In this document: in pieces, positions 48,789 to 57,236 of the stretch | Numbering within the stretch: the first letter of the stretch is position 1 | How the letters are laid out: the number at the start of each line of letters is the position of its first letter | Assembly: GCA_947168885.1 (NCBI GenBank) | Contig: CAMVNQ010000001.1 | Coordinates: 1-64,000 of the forward strand | DNA length: 64,000 nucleotides | Reading direction: 5' to 3' | Source: an uncultured Clostridia bacterium | GTDB lineage: Bacteria > Bacillota > Clostridia > Oscillospirales > Ruminococcaceae | Notes under the pieces: generated by a model | The model's input: only the letters and a program-made list of their open reading frames with translations | Database searches by the model: none | What the model was told of the DNA's origin: nothing | Position numbers and translations under genes: made by a program

Positions 48789-50315
48789 ATGAGGATCACG
48801 TTTCTTGACTATTTTGAAAAAACAGTATTGGAAAAGACTTCTCTTTGCGCAGTCATACATAATGATAAAGCCATTACATTCGGAGAGCTTCGTGAAAGAG
48901 CCCTTTGGTTCGCTATGCGCGTTGCCGAGACTGTCAACAGTGCGGTCAACAGTCCAATAGCGGTCTTTCTTCCTAAAGAGATAGACACTGTTGCGGCGGA
49001 CATCGGCATAATGTATGCAGCCGCACCTTTTATGAATCTTGATGTTAAGACACCGAAAGAACGCATAAGCAACATATTGGAAAGGGTTCGTCCTGCTGCG
49101 GTCATAACGAGCAGAAAATTTGCTGAAGTGTTTGGCAGTGTTGAGATACCTGTTATTTTTACCGATGACGATAATACTGAGATTGCACCTGATACTCAAA
49201 TGCTTGAGCGTCGCCGAAGCAAACTGATAGATACCGACCCTTTCTGTATCATCAACACGTCAGGTTCGACAGGTACTCCGAAAGGTGTAGTGCTTAATCA
49301 CAGGAGCTTCTTTGACTTTGTCGATGTATCGGACGAAATATTCGGTTTTGATGGTTCGGAGATAATTGGCTCACTGTCGCCGGTCGTATTTGATATTTTC
49401 GATTTTGAGCTTTGTATGCTGATGAAGCACGGTTCAAGACTAATTATCCTTGATGCGATGCTCGGAGCCTTTCCGGCGAGACTCCTCGAAAATCTCGTGA
49501 AAACAAACGTTAGTTTTATTTTTTGGGTGCCGTCAATAATGGTGAATATTGCGAACATGGGACTTCTAGACAAGATAAAGCTTCCCGATCTTAAGCTTGT
49601 ATGGTTCGCCGGGGAGGTGTTCCCGACAAAGCAGTTCCTTATATGGTATGACAGTCTTTCACATACGAAATTCGCAAACCTTTATGGCCCTATAGAAATA
49701 ACTCTTGACTGCACATATTACATTATTGATCGGAGACCGTCGGAAACAGAGACATTGCCTATAGGTGTCCCTTATCGAAACACCGATATATTGATACTCA
49801 ACGAAAACAACGAACGCTGCAAGGTCGGCGAAGATGGTGAGCTGTGTGTACGCGGCACATCACTTGCTATGGGTTATTATAATCTTCCTGAGAAGACTTC
49901 CACCGCGTTTGTTCAGAATCCACTTAACAGTGCTTATCCCGAAATGATATACCGCACAGGAGATGTTGTGTATATGCGCGATGACGGCGTAATAATGTTC
50001 AAAGGGCGCAAGGACACTCTGATAAAACACATGGGCTACCGCATCGAACTTGGAGAGATAGAGCATATCATTGAAAATGATCTTAGAATCATAAAGTACT
50101 GTTGCGCGGTATATGACCGTGGAAAGAAAGAGATTGTTCTGTTCTACGAGAATGACCGAGAAATCTCAGTACAGGAATTCAGAAAGGCGATAAGCAGTCG
50201 ACTGCCATCGTATATGATACCGGCAGTATTCATAAAAGTGGAAGAGATGCCGCGCAATACCAACGGAAAAATAGACAGACTTCTGCTGAGTAGCAGGGTT
50301 AACGGAGAAAAATGA
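48789..50315 (+). CDS. Amino acid adenylation enzyme (DltA-like)
   Basis: This 508-residue stand-alone adenylate-forming enzyme shows core motifs TSGSTGTPKG (157-166), an FDIFDF A4 motif with the Asp that usually contacts an amino group, NLYGPIEITLDC, ELCVRGTSLAMGYY, YRTGD, GYRIELGEIE and the C-terminal NGKIDR Lys. The size and absence of fused domains match DltA, which loads D-alanine on a carrier. The carrier here is probably the 77-residue ACP overlapping its end by 4 bases. The amino acid is not predictable. AAGGAG precedes the ATG. Confidence 0.9.
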   Translation: MRITFLDYFEKTVLEKTSLCAVIHNDKAITFGELRERALWFAMRVAETVNSAVNSPIAVFLPKEIDTVAADIGIMYAAAPFMNLDVKTPKERISNILERVRPAAVITSRKFAEVFGSVEIPVIFTDDDNTEIAPDTQMLERRRSKLIDTDPFCIINTSGSTGTPKGVVLNHRSFFDFVDVSDEIFGFDGSEIIGSLSPVVFDIFDFELCMLMKHGSRLIILDAMLGAFPARLLENLVKTNVSFIFWVPSIMVNIANMGLLDKIKLPDLKLVWFAGEVFPTKQFLIWYDSLSHTKFANLYGPIEITLDCTYYIIDRRPSETETLPIGVPYRNTDILILNENNERCKVGEDGELCVRGTSLAMGYYNLPEKTSTAFVQNPLNSAYPEMIYRTGDVVYMRDDGVIMFKGRKDTLIKHMGYRIELGEIEHIIENDLRIIKYCCAVYDRGKKEIVLFYENDREISVQEFRKAISSRLPSYMIPAVFIKVEEMPRNTNGKIDRLLLSSRVNGEK

Positions 50316-50545
50316 TGAACGAACAGATATTGGATATGCTGAAAGAGCTACGACCCGAATATGATTTTGAAACGAGTGTTGATTTTGTTATGGATGGGCT
50401 TCTCGATTCCTTTGATATCGTATCTATCTGTGGGATGCTTGAAGAAACGTATGGTATAAAGATAGACGGTCTTGATATAGTTCCCGAAAACTTCTCTTCG
50501 GTAGCGGCTATAAGATCTCTGGTTGAAAAAAGTCTCGGAAAGTAA
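50312..50545 (+). CDS. Acyl/peptidyl carrier protein (second)
   Basis: This 77-residue carrier has the attachment Ser33 in DGLLDSFDIV, the motif style of DltC and peptidyl carriers. It overlaps the adenylation gene (ATGATG with the TGA stop), the usual arrangement for an A-enzyme and its carrier, and it is followed by the second KAS III gene. GGAGAAAA precedes the start. It probably carries the aminoacyl group. Confidence 0.9.
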   Translation: MMNEQILDMLKELRPEYDFETSVDFVMDGLLDSFDIVSICGMLEETYGIKIDGLDIVPENFSSVAAIRSLVEKSLGK

Positions 50546-50555
50546 GGACAGTCTT

Positions 50556-51620
50556 ATGATAACGGAATTCAAAGGAAAAAAAATAACCTCTATGCTCGGC
50601 ATCTTGCCAGAGAATACCGTGCTCTTCGACGACGAGGTATCAAACTATTCTTTTCCTCCGAATCAGACCATGAGGTTAAAAAAACTCATGGGTTATGACC
50701 GCCATCGGCTGACTAAAGAAACTACCACCGTTTCAGATCTCGCAGTATATGGCATGAAGTATATTCTGGATAATGGCTGGATATCTGCTGATGATATCGG
50801 TGTTATTATCACTGTAACGCTTTGTCCCGACCATTTCGTTCCTCACATCGGAAATATCGTGCAGGCGAAATGTGGTCTTGGATGTGATGTTATAAGTCTT
50901 GATATAGCACAGGGTTGCTGCGGATTTCTTGTCGGACTTGCGCAGGCGTTCATGATGCTTGAGCACACCGACAAAAAAGTGGTTCTCATCAATGGTGATG
51001 TGCTGAGTCATAAGGTCTCAAAGCGTGACAGGAACGACTTTCCGCTTATAGGAGACGGCGCGGCAATAACAATAATCGAGAATGCTGAAAGCAAAAACAT
51101 ATATTATGAGATGCACAACGACGGTTTACGTGGCGATGTACTGAAAATACCGGCAGGCGGTTTCCGTATGCCGTCAACACCCGAAACAGCTAAAATGACA
51201 GATCAGGGTGATGGTAATTTTCGCTCGCTTGACCAGATGCACATGAATGGCAGTGATGTTTTTACTTTTGTACAGACTGAAGTGCCGTCGATGATAGCAG
51301 AAGCGTTTATCCGAGAGCACAAAAACATTGATGATTTCGACCGCTTTCTGTTTCACCAGCCTAACAGGTTCATGCTCCAGAAGCTCGCGGATAAGGTCGG
51401 CATTCCATATGACAAAATGCCTATGGATCTCGTCGAGAAATGTGGAAATCCCAGCGGAGCATCCATACCGCTCACGGCAATACTTAATTGTCGTGATGAA
51501 TTGCTTTCGCGCGAACTGAAATGTTGTTTATCGGCATTTGGCTCGGGCCTTGCGTGGGGGCTGATGTTTATTGATATAGGCGCTCTCGAAAATTGTGAAA
51601 TGATAGAGGCGCCGCTGTAA
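50556..51620 (+). CDS. Ketoacyl-ACP synthase III-like enzyme (second)
   Basis: This 354-residue KAS III homologue, clearly diverged from the first, keeps Cys121 (AQGCCGF), His267 (FHQPN) and Asn298 (GNPSGAS). The N-terminal 45 residues differ from FabH and contain a FPPNQTMRLKKLMGYD segment. The ATG at 50556 follows AAGGACA; the longer frame from 50523 is rejected. It could join the aminoacyl group on the second carrier with a malonyl or acyl unit, or act as an acyltransferase. Two complete KAS III enzymes in one operon is unusual. Confidence 0.87.
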   Translation: MITEFKGKKITSMLGILPENTVLFDDEVSNYSFPPNQTMRLKKLMGYDRHRLTKETTTVSDLAVYGMKYILDNGWISADDIGVIITVTLCPDHFVPHIGNIVQAKCGLGCDVISLDIAQGCCGFLVGLAQAFMMLEHTDKKVVLINGDVLSHKVSKRDRNDFPLIGDGAAITIIENAESKNIYYEMHNDGLRGDVLKIPAGGFRMPSTPETAKMTDQGDGNFRSLDQMHMNGSDVFTFVQTEVPSMIAEAFIREHKNIDDFDRFLFHQPNRFMLQKLADKVGIPYDKMPMDLVEKCGNPSGASIPLTAILNCRDELLSRELKCCLSAFGSGLAWGLMFIDIGALENCEMIEAPL

Positions 51621-51648
51621 TAAATACTTTTCTTAGTAGGCAGAAAAA

Positions 51649-52620
51649 ATGAAAGATAAAAAGCTTATTTCATTTGTGATACCATGTTACCGCTCAGAAC
51701 TGACTATCGCAAACGTAATAGATGAAATAATCGAAACTGTTGAGCAGGACGGCAGATACGACTATGAGATAATCTGCGTAAACGACGCATCGCCTGACGG
51801 TACGCTCTCTGTGCTGAATGATATTGCCGACAAAAACAAAAACGTCGTGGTTATCGACCTTATGAGAAATTTTGGGCAACATTCCGCAATCATGGCAGGA
51901 TTCAACTATGTGTCGGGGGACATAGTCGTACATCTTGACGACGATGGACAAACACCGCCAAAAGAGATGTTCAGACTTATAGACAAGCTGAATGAGGGCT
52001 ATGACCTTGTGGGTGCAAGATATCCCAAAAAGAAAGAATCTCTTTTCAGGCTGTTCGGTTCGTGGACCGCACGTGTAGTTGGGCGCATCCTTATTAATCC
52101 GCCCAAAAATGTTCAGCTCAACAGCTACTGTGCGGCTACTCGGGCGGTTATAGATGAGATAGTAAAATATAAGAACGCCTATCCGTATATTCAGGGTCTC
52201 GAACTTCGTGTGACGCGGAATGTTACGGATGTTGAGGTTAACCACAAAGCCCGTGAGATAGGAAAATCAGGCTATAGCTTTGCAAAGCTGTTTTCTCTGT
52301 GGATGAACCAGTTCACGGGGTTTTCGGAAAAGCCTTTACGGCTGTCGGCATATATAGGGCTCATATCGGCGCTTGTTGGATTTGTGTTCGGCGTGATAGT
52401 TGTCATACGGCGACTGCTCAATCCCGACATGCCAATGGGTTACAGTTCGATAATGGCGGTTATGCTGTTTATGTTCGGTGTTGTGTTCCTTATGCTTGGG
52501 CTGCTCGGGGAATATATCGGAAAGATATATATGTGTATTAACAATTCCCCGCAGTTCGCGATAAGATCGATCAAAAACAAGGATAAGAAGAAAGAAAGCA
52601 TCGACAGAGATGTTGTATAA
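51649..52620 (+). CDS. Polyprenyl-phosphate glycosyltransferase (GT2, GtrB/DPM1-like)
   Basis: This 323-residue enzyme has a cytoplasmic GT2 domain with VNDASPDGT (about residues 44-52) and the metal motif HLDDDGQTPP (about 93-102). Two C-terminal membrane spans follow (about 235-257 and 270-292). This architecture makes polyprenyl-phosphate-linked sugars for surface glycan decoration outside the membrane. As last gene of the operon it suggests the acylated product is a sugar passed to a lipid carrier. No flippase or acceptor transferase is in the window. Confidence 0.9.
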   Translation: MKDKKLISFVIPCYRSELTIANVIDEIIETVEQDGRYDYEIICVNDASPDGTLSVLNDIADKNKNVVVIDLMRNFGQHSAIMAGFNYVSGDIVVHLDDDGQTPPKEMFRLIDKLNEGYDLVGARYPKKKESLFRLFGSWTARVVGRILINPPKNVQLNSYCAATRAVIDEIVKYKNAYPYIQGLELRVTRNVTDVEVNHKAREIGKSGYSFAKLFSLWMNQFTGFSEKPLRLSAYIGLISALVGFVFGVIVVIRRLLNPDMPMGYSSIMAVMLFMFGVVFLMLGLLGEYIGKIYMCINNSPQFAIRSIKNKDKKKESIDRDVV

Positions 52621-52695
52621 TATAGCTTGGCACATCATAAATGAACAAAGTACAATAATATAAATATATCAGATCTGAAACGTATATCCAATTCA

Positions 52696-52731
52696 AATCG
52701 CACAAGCTTAAAGGCTTGTGCGATTATTTAG
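52696..52731 (+). terminator. Terminator of the ten-gene operon
   Basis: AATCGCACAAGC (52696-52707) pairs perfectly with GCTTGTGCGATT (52714-52725), followed by ATTTAGT. Confidence 0.8.
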
Positions 52732-52836
52732 TCTCCCCTCATCAACTCCAAACGTCTTGTCTATAGTCAAAAGATTGGAAATGTGACTATAATAGCATGG
52801 AAAACAAGAAAAGCTTGCACTTTTATGGATAGCGCT

Positions 52837-52980
52837 ATGTACAAAAAGAAGCATCAGATATTATTCACAGATTTCCATCAGCCGCTTTGCATGAATATGA
52901 ATCCGGATAATCGGTGGAGCAAAACAATTACTCAGGGTGCAATTGAGAGAAAAAGCGAAACAGTTTTTGAGCAATTCTGA
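52837..52980 (+). pseudogene. Transposase N-terminal remnant (IS1182/IS5-like)
   Basis: The frame contains MYKKKHQILFTDFHQP followed by LCMNMNPDNRW, the typical start of IS1182/IS5-type transposases. The catalytic DDE region never follows, and the frame ends at 52980. It is a decayed fragment lying just behind the ten-gene operon. Confidence 0.55.
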
Positions 52981-53303
52981 CAAGAAAATTGAATATAAGG
53001 ACAATATGGATTGCATAGATGTTGTGCGAAATTCAGTCTCGCCAAGCGAAATTTCGGGATCGAGCTTTTGCACACAGACCTGAAGATACAACAAAGTAAT
53101 CAATCCTGATGATTGTTATTGCCATAAATATTGACAAGGTGGCACGCTTGTTCATGTTTTGGCTGGGACGGTGTGTTGAGGAGAGACAAAATATCCCGCA
53201 AACTGCGGGGGAATAATGTTTGTAAAAAACAAACGATTTGTTGACAAAGCAAATAATAAACAAAAAGTATAAAAACTATTGGCTTCGGTTTGTGCATTTC
53301 CTC
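52981..53303. other. A/T-rich intergenic region
   Basis: No gene or clear structure is seen between the transposase remnant and the next promoter. Part of it may be further eroded insertion-sequence DNA. Confidence 0.5.
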
Positions 53304-53332
53304 TTGACAATTCATAGATATGTTGTTATAAT
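53304..53332 (+). promoter_or_regulatory. Consensus promoter of the YegP-like gene
   Basis: TTGACA (53304-53309) and TATAAT (53327-53332) are separated by 17 bases, a full consensus match. Confidence 0.85.
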
Positions 53333-53442
53333 AATTATATCAACTATTAATAAACAGGTGCGGCTTCAAAAAGAAAATGCCGTAACCGCGTTTGTTTACC
53401 AAATCTTTGCATATCTATCGGTATGAGAAAGGACGATCTCCC

Positions 53443-53823
53443 ATGGGAAAATTTATTATCAACCAGACGAAGACCGGATATACCTTTGGACTTAAAGCCG
53501 CAAACGGAGAGTTTATAGCTACCGGCGGAGAGGTGTATTCAAGCCTCGACTCGGTACGGAACGGCGTTAAAAGCGTCGAGACAAATGCACCCGATGCTGC
53601 GGTTGAGGATCATACGGTAGAAGGATACCGGACCGAAAAGAATCCTAAATTTGAGATATACAGCGATAAGGCCGGCGAATTCCGCTTCCGCCTTAAAGCG
53701 AAGAACGGTCAGGTCATCGCGGTAAGCGAGGGTTACACATCAAAAGCGAACTGCAAAAACGGTATTGAGAGTGTCAAGAAAAATTCCGTAAATGCACCCG
53801 TTATCGAACCTGATGTCAAGTAA
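53443..53823 (+). CDS. YegP/DUF1508 family protein
   Basis: This 126-residue protein is made of two copies of the DUF1508 unit (about residues 1-50 and 63-115). Each unit has the pattern F-F-LKA-NG--IA-(G/S)E-Y-S---C-NGI-SV. The fold is a small beta-rich repeat of unknown biochemical role, sometimes linked to stress. The ATG at 53443 follows AAAGGA. A consensus promoter suggests high expression. A weak hairpin terminator (53830-53862) separates it from the SDR gene. Confidence 0.9.
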   Translation: MGKFIINQTKTGYTFGLKAANGEFIATGGEVYSSLDSVRNGVKSVETNAPDAAVEDHTVEGYRTEKNPKFEIYSDKAGEFRFRLKAKNGQVIAVSEGYTSKANCKNGIESVKKNSVNAPVIEPDVK

Positions 53824-53886
53824 ATAAGCGATGCCATTCCGTAAGGAGTGGCATTTGTTATATAGTGCAGCCAGAAAGGAGAAAAC

Positions 53887-54648
53887 ATGGAAATAAACCT
53901 TAAAGGAAAGAAAGCACTTGTGACCGGCGGAAGCGGCGGTCTCGGAAGAACGATAGTCCGTACTCTTGCAGAGTGCGGTGCCGATGTAGCTGTACACTAC
54001 AACTCGGACGAGAAGAGCGCTTCGGCAGTCGTCGGTGAGCTTAAAGCGCTCGGTCGGCAAGCCGCGGCATTCCGTTGTGACATAACCGACTTCGACAGCG
54101 TGAAGAAAATGCGTGACGATGTCGGAAAAAGCTTTGGTATGCCCGATATTCTTATTGTCAACGCCGTGATACAGTACGAATGGAAGCCGCTTCTCGAACA
54201 GGACATAAAGGACTATTACAGCCAGTTCGAGAGCTGTGTTATGCAGATGGTCTATATGTCGAAGATGTTCATTCCGTATATGAGAGAGCGGCACTATGGA
54301 CGTATTGTCGTTATGAATACTGAGTGCGCAGCTATGGCAGAGCCAAACTGCTCTGCTTATACATCGGCCAAACGCGGGCTCGACGGTATCGTCCGCGTCC
54401 TTGCAAAGGAGGTCGGCGCGGACAACATCACGGTGAACCAGATAGCGCCGGGCTGGACGATAACGGATAAGGAGCGTGCTTCCGGTGTAAATCCCGCGCC
54501 CGGATATGTTGCGACGGTACCGCTCGCAAGGCGCGGAACCGACAAGGACATTGCCAATATGGCGGCGTTTCTATCGTCCGACCTCGCGTCATTCACAACG
54601 GGCGCTTATATCCCCGTTTCCGGCGGACGAGTAATGCCCGCAATATAG
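53887..54648 (+). CDS. SDR family oxidoreductase (FabG-like)
   Basis: This 253-residue SDR has TGGSGGLGR (about residues 13-21), NAVIQYEW in place of the usual NNAG, and SAYTSAKRGLDG with the catalytic Tyr and Lys. Its C-terminus is typical of 3-oxoacyl-reductase-like enzymes, but the NAG motif is altered (IVNAVI), so its substrate may differ. AAAGGAG precedes the ATG. It may be co-transcribed with the YegP-like gene despite the small hairpin between them. Confidence 0.88.
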   Translation: MEINLKGKKALVTGGSGGLGRTIVRTLAECGADVAVHYNSDEKSASAVVGELKALGRQAAAFRCDITDFDSVKKMRDDVGKSFGMPDILIVNAVIQYEWKPLLEQDIKDYYSQFESCVMQMVYMSKMFIPYMRERHYGRIVVMNTECAAMAEPNCSAYTSAKRGLDGIVRVLAKEVGADNITVNQIAPGWTITDKERASGVNPAPGYVATVPLARRGTDKDIANMAAFLSSDLASFTTGAYIPVSGGRVMPAI

Positions 54649-54719
54649 ACGATTATAAGCTTTTGGGATGTCCATTCCCTGTCTTCGGGCAGCGGAGCGG
54701 ACATTTTCTTTCGTTTATC

Positions 54720-54748
54720 TTTACATTTTTACGGATTTGTGGTATAAT
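54720..54748 (+). promoter_or_regulatory. Promoter of the darA-holB-ricT unit
   Basis: TTTACA (54720-54725) and TATAAT (54743-54748) are separated by 17 bases. Confidence 0.75.
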
Positions 54749-54794
54749 ATATTTTGTAACAAAAAGACAACTTCCGGCAGTGGAGAATGATGAT

Positions 54795-55121
54795 ATGAAG
54801 CTTATATTTGCGATAGTAAACAACGATGATGCGCACACAGTATCGACTGCGCTGACCAAGGGCGGCTTTTCCGCGACAAAGCTTGCTTCCACAGGCGGGT
54901 TTCTTATGGCAGGAAACACCACCTTCATGGTGTGCTGTGAGACCGCGGCGGTGGACGGCGTTATCGCCATAATTGCCCAGAACTCGCGCAAGCGCAAGCA
55001 GTTCGTGCCTTCCGCGTCTTCGATAAGCGCAGAGAATGCGCCGGTAAGCTACCCCGTTGAGGTAAGCGTCGGCGGCGCAACGGTGTTCGTCACCGATATA
55101 GAAAGATTTGAGAAGCTCTGA
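54795..55121 (+). CDS. darA: Cyclic-di-AMP receptor, PII-like (DarA/PstA)
   Basis: This 108-residue protein has the DUF970 PII-like fold: MKLIFAIVNNDDA, LTKGGFSATKLASTGGFLMAGNTTF, and a closing VGGATVFV. DarA/PstA trimers bind c-di-AMP. In Bacillus the gene (yaaQ) sits just upstream of holB and yaaT, the same order as here, which supports the call. GGAGAATG precedes the ATG at 54795. Its stop overlaps the holB start (TGATG). Confidence 0.92.
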   Translation: MKLIFAIVNNDDAHTVSTALTKGGFSATKLASTGGFLMAGNTTFMVCCETAAVDGVIAIIAQNSRKRKQFVPSASSISAENAPVSYPVEVSVGGATVFVTDIERFEKL

Positions 55122-56110
55122 TGAGGATATACGGAAAAAAACGTGCTCTCGCGAAACTGAATGATTTCAGGCGGTCGGGGAGATTTCCGCACGCACTGCT
55201 GTTCCTCGGAGCAAAGGGGATCGGCAAGCATGTCATCGCTGATCACACAGCTATGATGTATATGTGTGAGAGCGGCGGAGATGTGCCGTGTATGCGGTGT
55301 AACGGCTGCCGGCGTGTTGCGGAGCATATCCACCCCGATGTAGTCTATCCCGTACCGGTAATAGAGGAAATATTCCGTAAGCCGTCCAACAGCAAATCCA
55401 TGGTCGAGCTTGTCCGCGACTTTATTGCGAGCTGTTACATCAGACCGAACGACGGTGATGTGCGCGTGATAGTGTTTGAGAAGCTCGACGAGCTTTCGGT
55501 GCAGATACAGAACACCCTGCTCAAATTCATAGAGGAACCGCTCGACTTTAACCGCTATATTTTCATAGCCGAGAACCGCACACCGATATTGCAGACCGTT
55601 CTTTCCCGCGTGACGGCGGTGGATGTTGACCCCGCGGACGAAGCGGATTTTTCGGAAGCAATGGCGGAGAACGGTATCGATGCGGCGCGTGCGCATGAGC
55701 TTTTTGAGATGTTCGCAGGAAATATCGGCGCAGCAGCGGAGTTCGATAAGAACGGCGATGAGCTTATATATCTCAAAGGCGCGCTGGCGATCTGTGACGC
55801 GATAGCGGACGGAAAGGAATTTGAGTGCCTGCAGGCGTTCATGACGCTTAAAACGAGAGACGACATATTTGCGGCGCTAGGTATAATTACTGATATTTTC
55901 GCTCAGGCAGCGGCTCTGAAATCCGGAGTGAGCGCGTCTGGCGCATATAAAAAGCAGTCCGGACATCTTTCATCGAGCCACAGTTTAGCGGCTATAACGC
56001 GGCTTCATGATGAAGCGGTACGGTTGTACGGAATGTCGTTCACAAACCCGAACGTAAAACTTTTCGCGGCAGAGTGCTGCGGGTCGCTGTTCAATGCGGC
56101 GGAGAAGTGA
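55121..56110 (+). CDS. holB: DNA polymerase III delta' subunit
   Basis: This 329-residue clamp-loader subunit has HALLFLGAKGIGKHVIAD, a Walker A-like loop, the zinc cysteines in CMRCNGCRRVAEHIHPDV, and IQNTLLKFIEEP with the sensor region SRVTAVDV. Delta' is the stator that opens the sliding clamp with delta and tau/gamma. Length is normal. It overlaps darA by 1 base and is followed by a 215-base gap before ricT. Confidence 0.92.
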   Translation: MRIYGKKRALAKLNDFRRSGRFPHALLFLGAKGIGKHVIADHTAMMYMCESGGDVPCMRCNGCRRVAEHIHPDVVYPVPVIEEIFRKPSNSKSMVELVRDFIASCYIRPNDGDVRVIVFEKLDELSVQIQNTLLKFIEEPLDFNRYIFIAENRTPILQTVLSRVTAVDVDPADEADFSEAMAENGIDAARAHELFEMFAGNIGAAAEFDKNGDELIYLKGALAICDAIADGKEFECLQAFMTLKTRDDIFAALGIITDIFAQAAALKSGVSASGAYKKQSGHLSSSHSLAAITRLHDEAVRLYGMSFTNPNVKLFAAECCGSLFNAAEK

Positions 56111-56325
56111 AGAAAGACCTGCTCTCTGTAACTCTATTTGCATATCTGCCAATGAAGCAGTGAGCATGATCTGCTGTACGCTTGCCGAATAAGCAGCCGC
56201 CGTTGCTGAAACTTGTCCGGCGAATTGCACTTCGGGCAGCTGTCCGGAGGTACCGCGGCGCCCGCCCTGACGGCATAAGGAAAAAAACTGAGCGCGGAGC
56301 GCTGATTCTCAATACGGAGGAAAAA
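56111..56325. repeat. Noncoding insert between holB and ricT
   Basis: No gene is seen. G/C-rich inverted repeats (around 56200-56280) are followed by AGCGCGGAGCGCT (56291-56303), also present between fliI and fliJ at 38248-38260. Confidence 0.5.
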
Positions 56326-57192
56326 ATGACGGAGATAATAGGTATAAGATTCAAAGAGGTCGGCAAGGTATATTACTTTGCGCCTGCTAAAAATAAAGTG
56401 ACAGTCGGCCAGAAGGTCATCGTTGAAACATCGCGCGGCGTTGAATGCGGCGAGGTCGTTATCCCGAACCGCGAGGTCGATGACAACGATGTCGTCGCAC
56501 CGCTCAAACCCATTATAAGGATCGCGACAAAGGACGACGAAAAGCGTATCCGCGACAATGCGGCAAAAGAAGACGAGATAATGAAGACCTTCACAAGGAA
56601 GATCGCCGAACATAAGCTCAACATGAAGCCTATCGACGTTGAATATACATTCGACGGAAGCAAGATACTTTTCTACTTCTCCGCCGAGAACAGGGTCGAT
56701 TTCCGCGAGCTCGTAAAAGACCTTGCGAGTGTTTACAGAACGCGTATCGAGCTTCGCCAGATCGGTGTCCGCGACGAGGCAAAGATGCTGGGCGGTCTTG
56801 GTATCTGCGGCAGACCGTTCTGCTGCGCGAGCTTTCTCGGCGAGTTTCAGCCAGTTTCCATAAAAATGGCGAAGGAGCAGTCTCTTTCTCTCAACCCGAC
56901 AAAGATCTCGGGAACCTGCGGCAGGCTCATGTGCTGCCTGAAATACGAGCAGGACAGCTATGATGCGCTTCTTAAGATAACCCCGAAGGTCGGCGCGATA
57001 GTCGAGACTCCCGACGGTACCGGTCAGGTAGAAGAAGCGAACCTTCTTACCGGTATGCTGAAAGTAAAGCTGAAGAAGAACCCCGACGCTCCCGCCGCAC
57101 CGTACAAGCGTGAGGACGTAAAGCTTCTCAAGGACTCGAAAATAAAAGTGAACCGCGATGAACTCGCGGCTCTCAAAGGCCTTGAAGACTGA
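56326..57192 (+). CDS. ricT: PSP1 domain protein RicT (YaaT)
   Basis: This 288-residue PSP1-domain protein belongs to the RicT/YaaT family. It has the Cys-rich block GLGICGRPFCCASFLGEF and TCGRLMCCLKYE (about residues 158-208), which with RicA and RicF binds iron-sulfur clusters in Bacillus and supports mRNA processing. CGGAGG before the ATG at 56326 fixes the start. Position after holB is conserved in Firmicutes. RicA/RicF partners are not in the window. Confidence 0.93.
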   Translation: MTEIIGIRFKEVGKVYYFAPAKNKVTVGQKVIVETSRGVECGEVVIPNREVDDNDVVAPLKPIIRIATKDDEKRIRDNAAKEDEIMKTFTRKIAEHKLNMKPIDVEYTFDGSKILFYFSAENRVDFRELVKDLASVYRTRIELRQIGVRDEAKMLGGLGICGRPFCCASFLGEFQPVSIKMAKEQSLSLNPTKISGTCGRLMCCLKYEQDSYDALLKITPKVGAIVETPDGTGQVEEANLLTGMLKVKLKKNPDAPAAPYKREDVKLLKDSKIKVNRDELAALKGLED

Positions 57193-57199
57193 CAAAAAT

Positions 57200-57230
57200 A
57201 CCCGCTGCCCGGGTCTTCCGGACAGCGGGT
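57200..57230. terminator. Bidirectional terminator between ricT and the permease
   Basis: ACCCGCTG (57200-57207) pairs with CAGCGGGT (57223-57230), with an inner CCGG pair; TCTCTTGTT follows on the plus strand. Confidence 0.75.
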
Positions 57231-57236
57231 CTCTTG

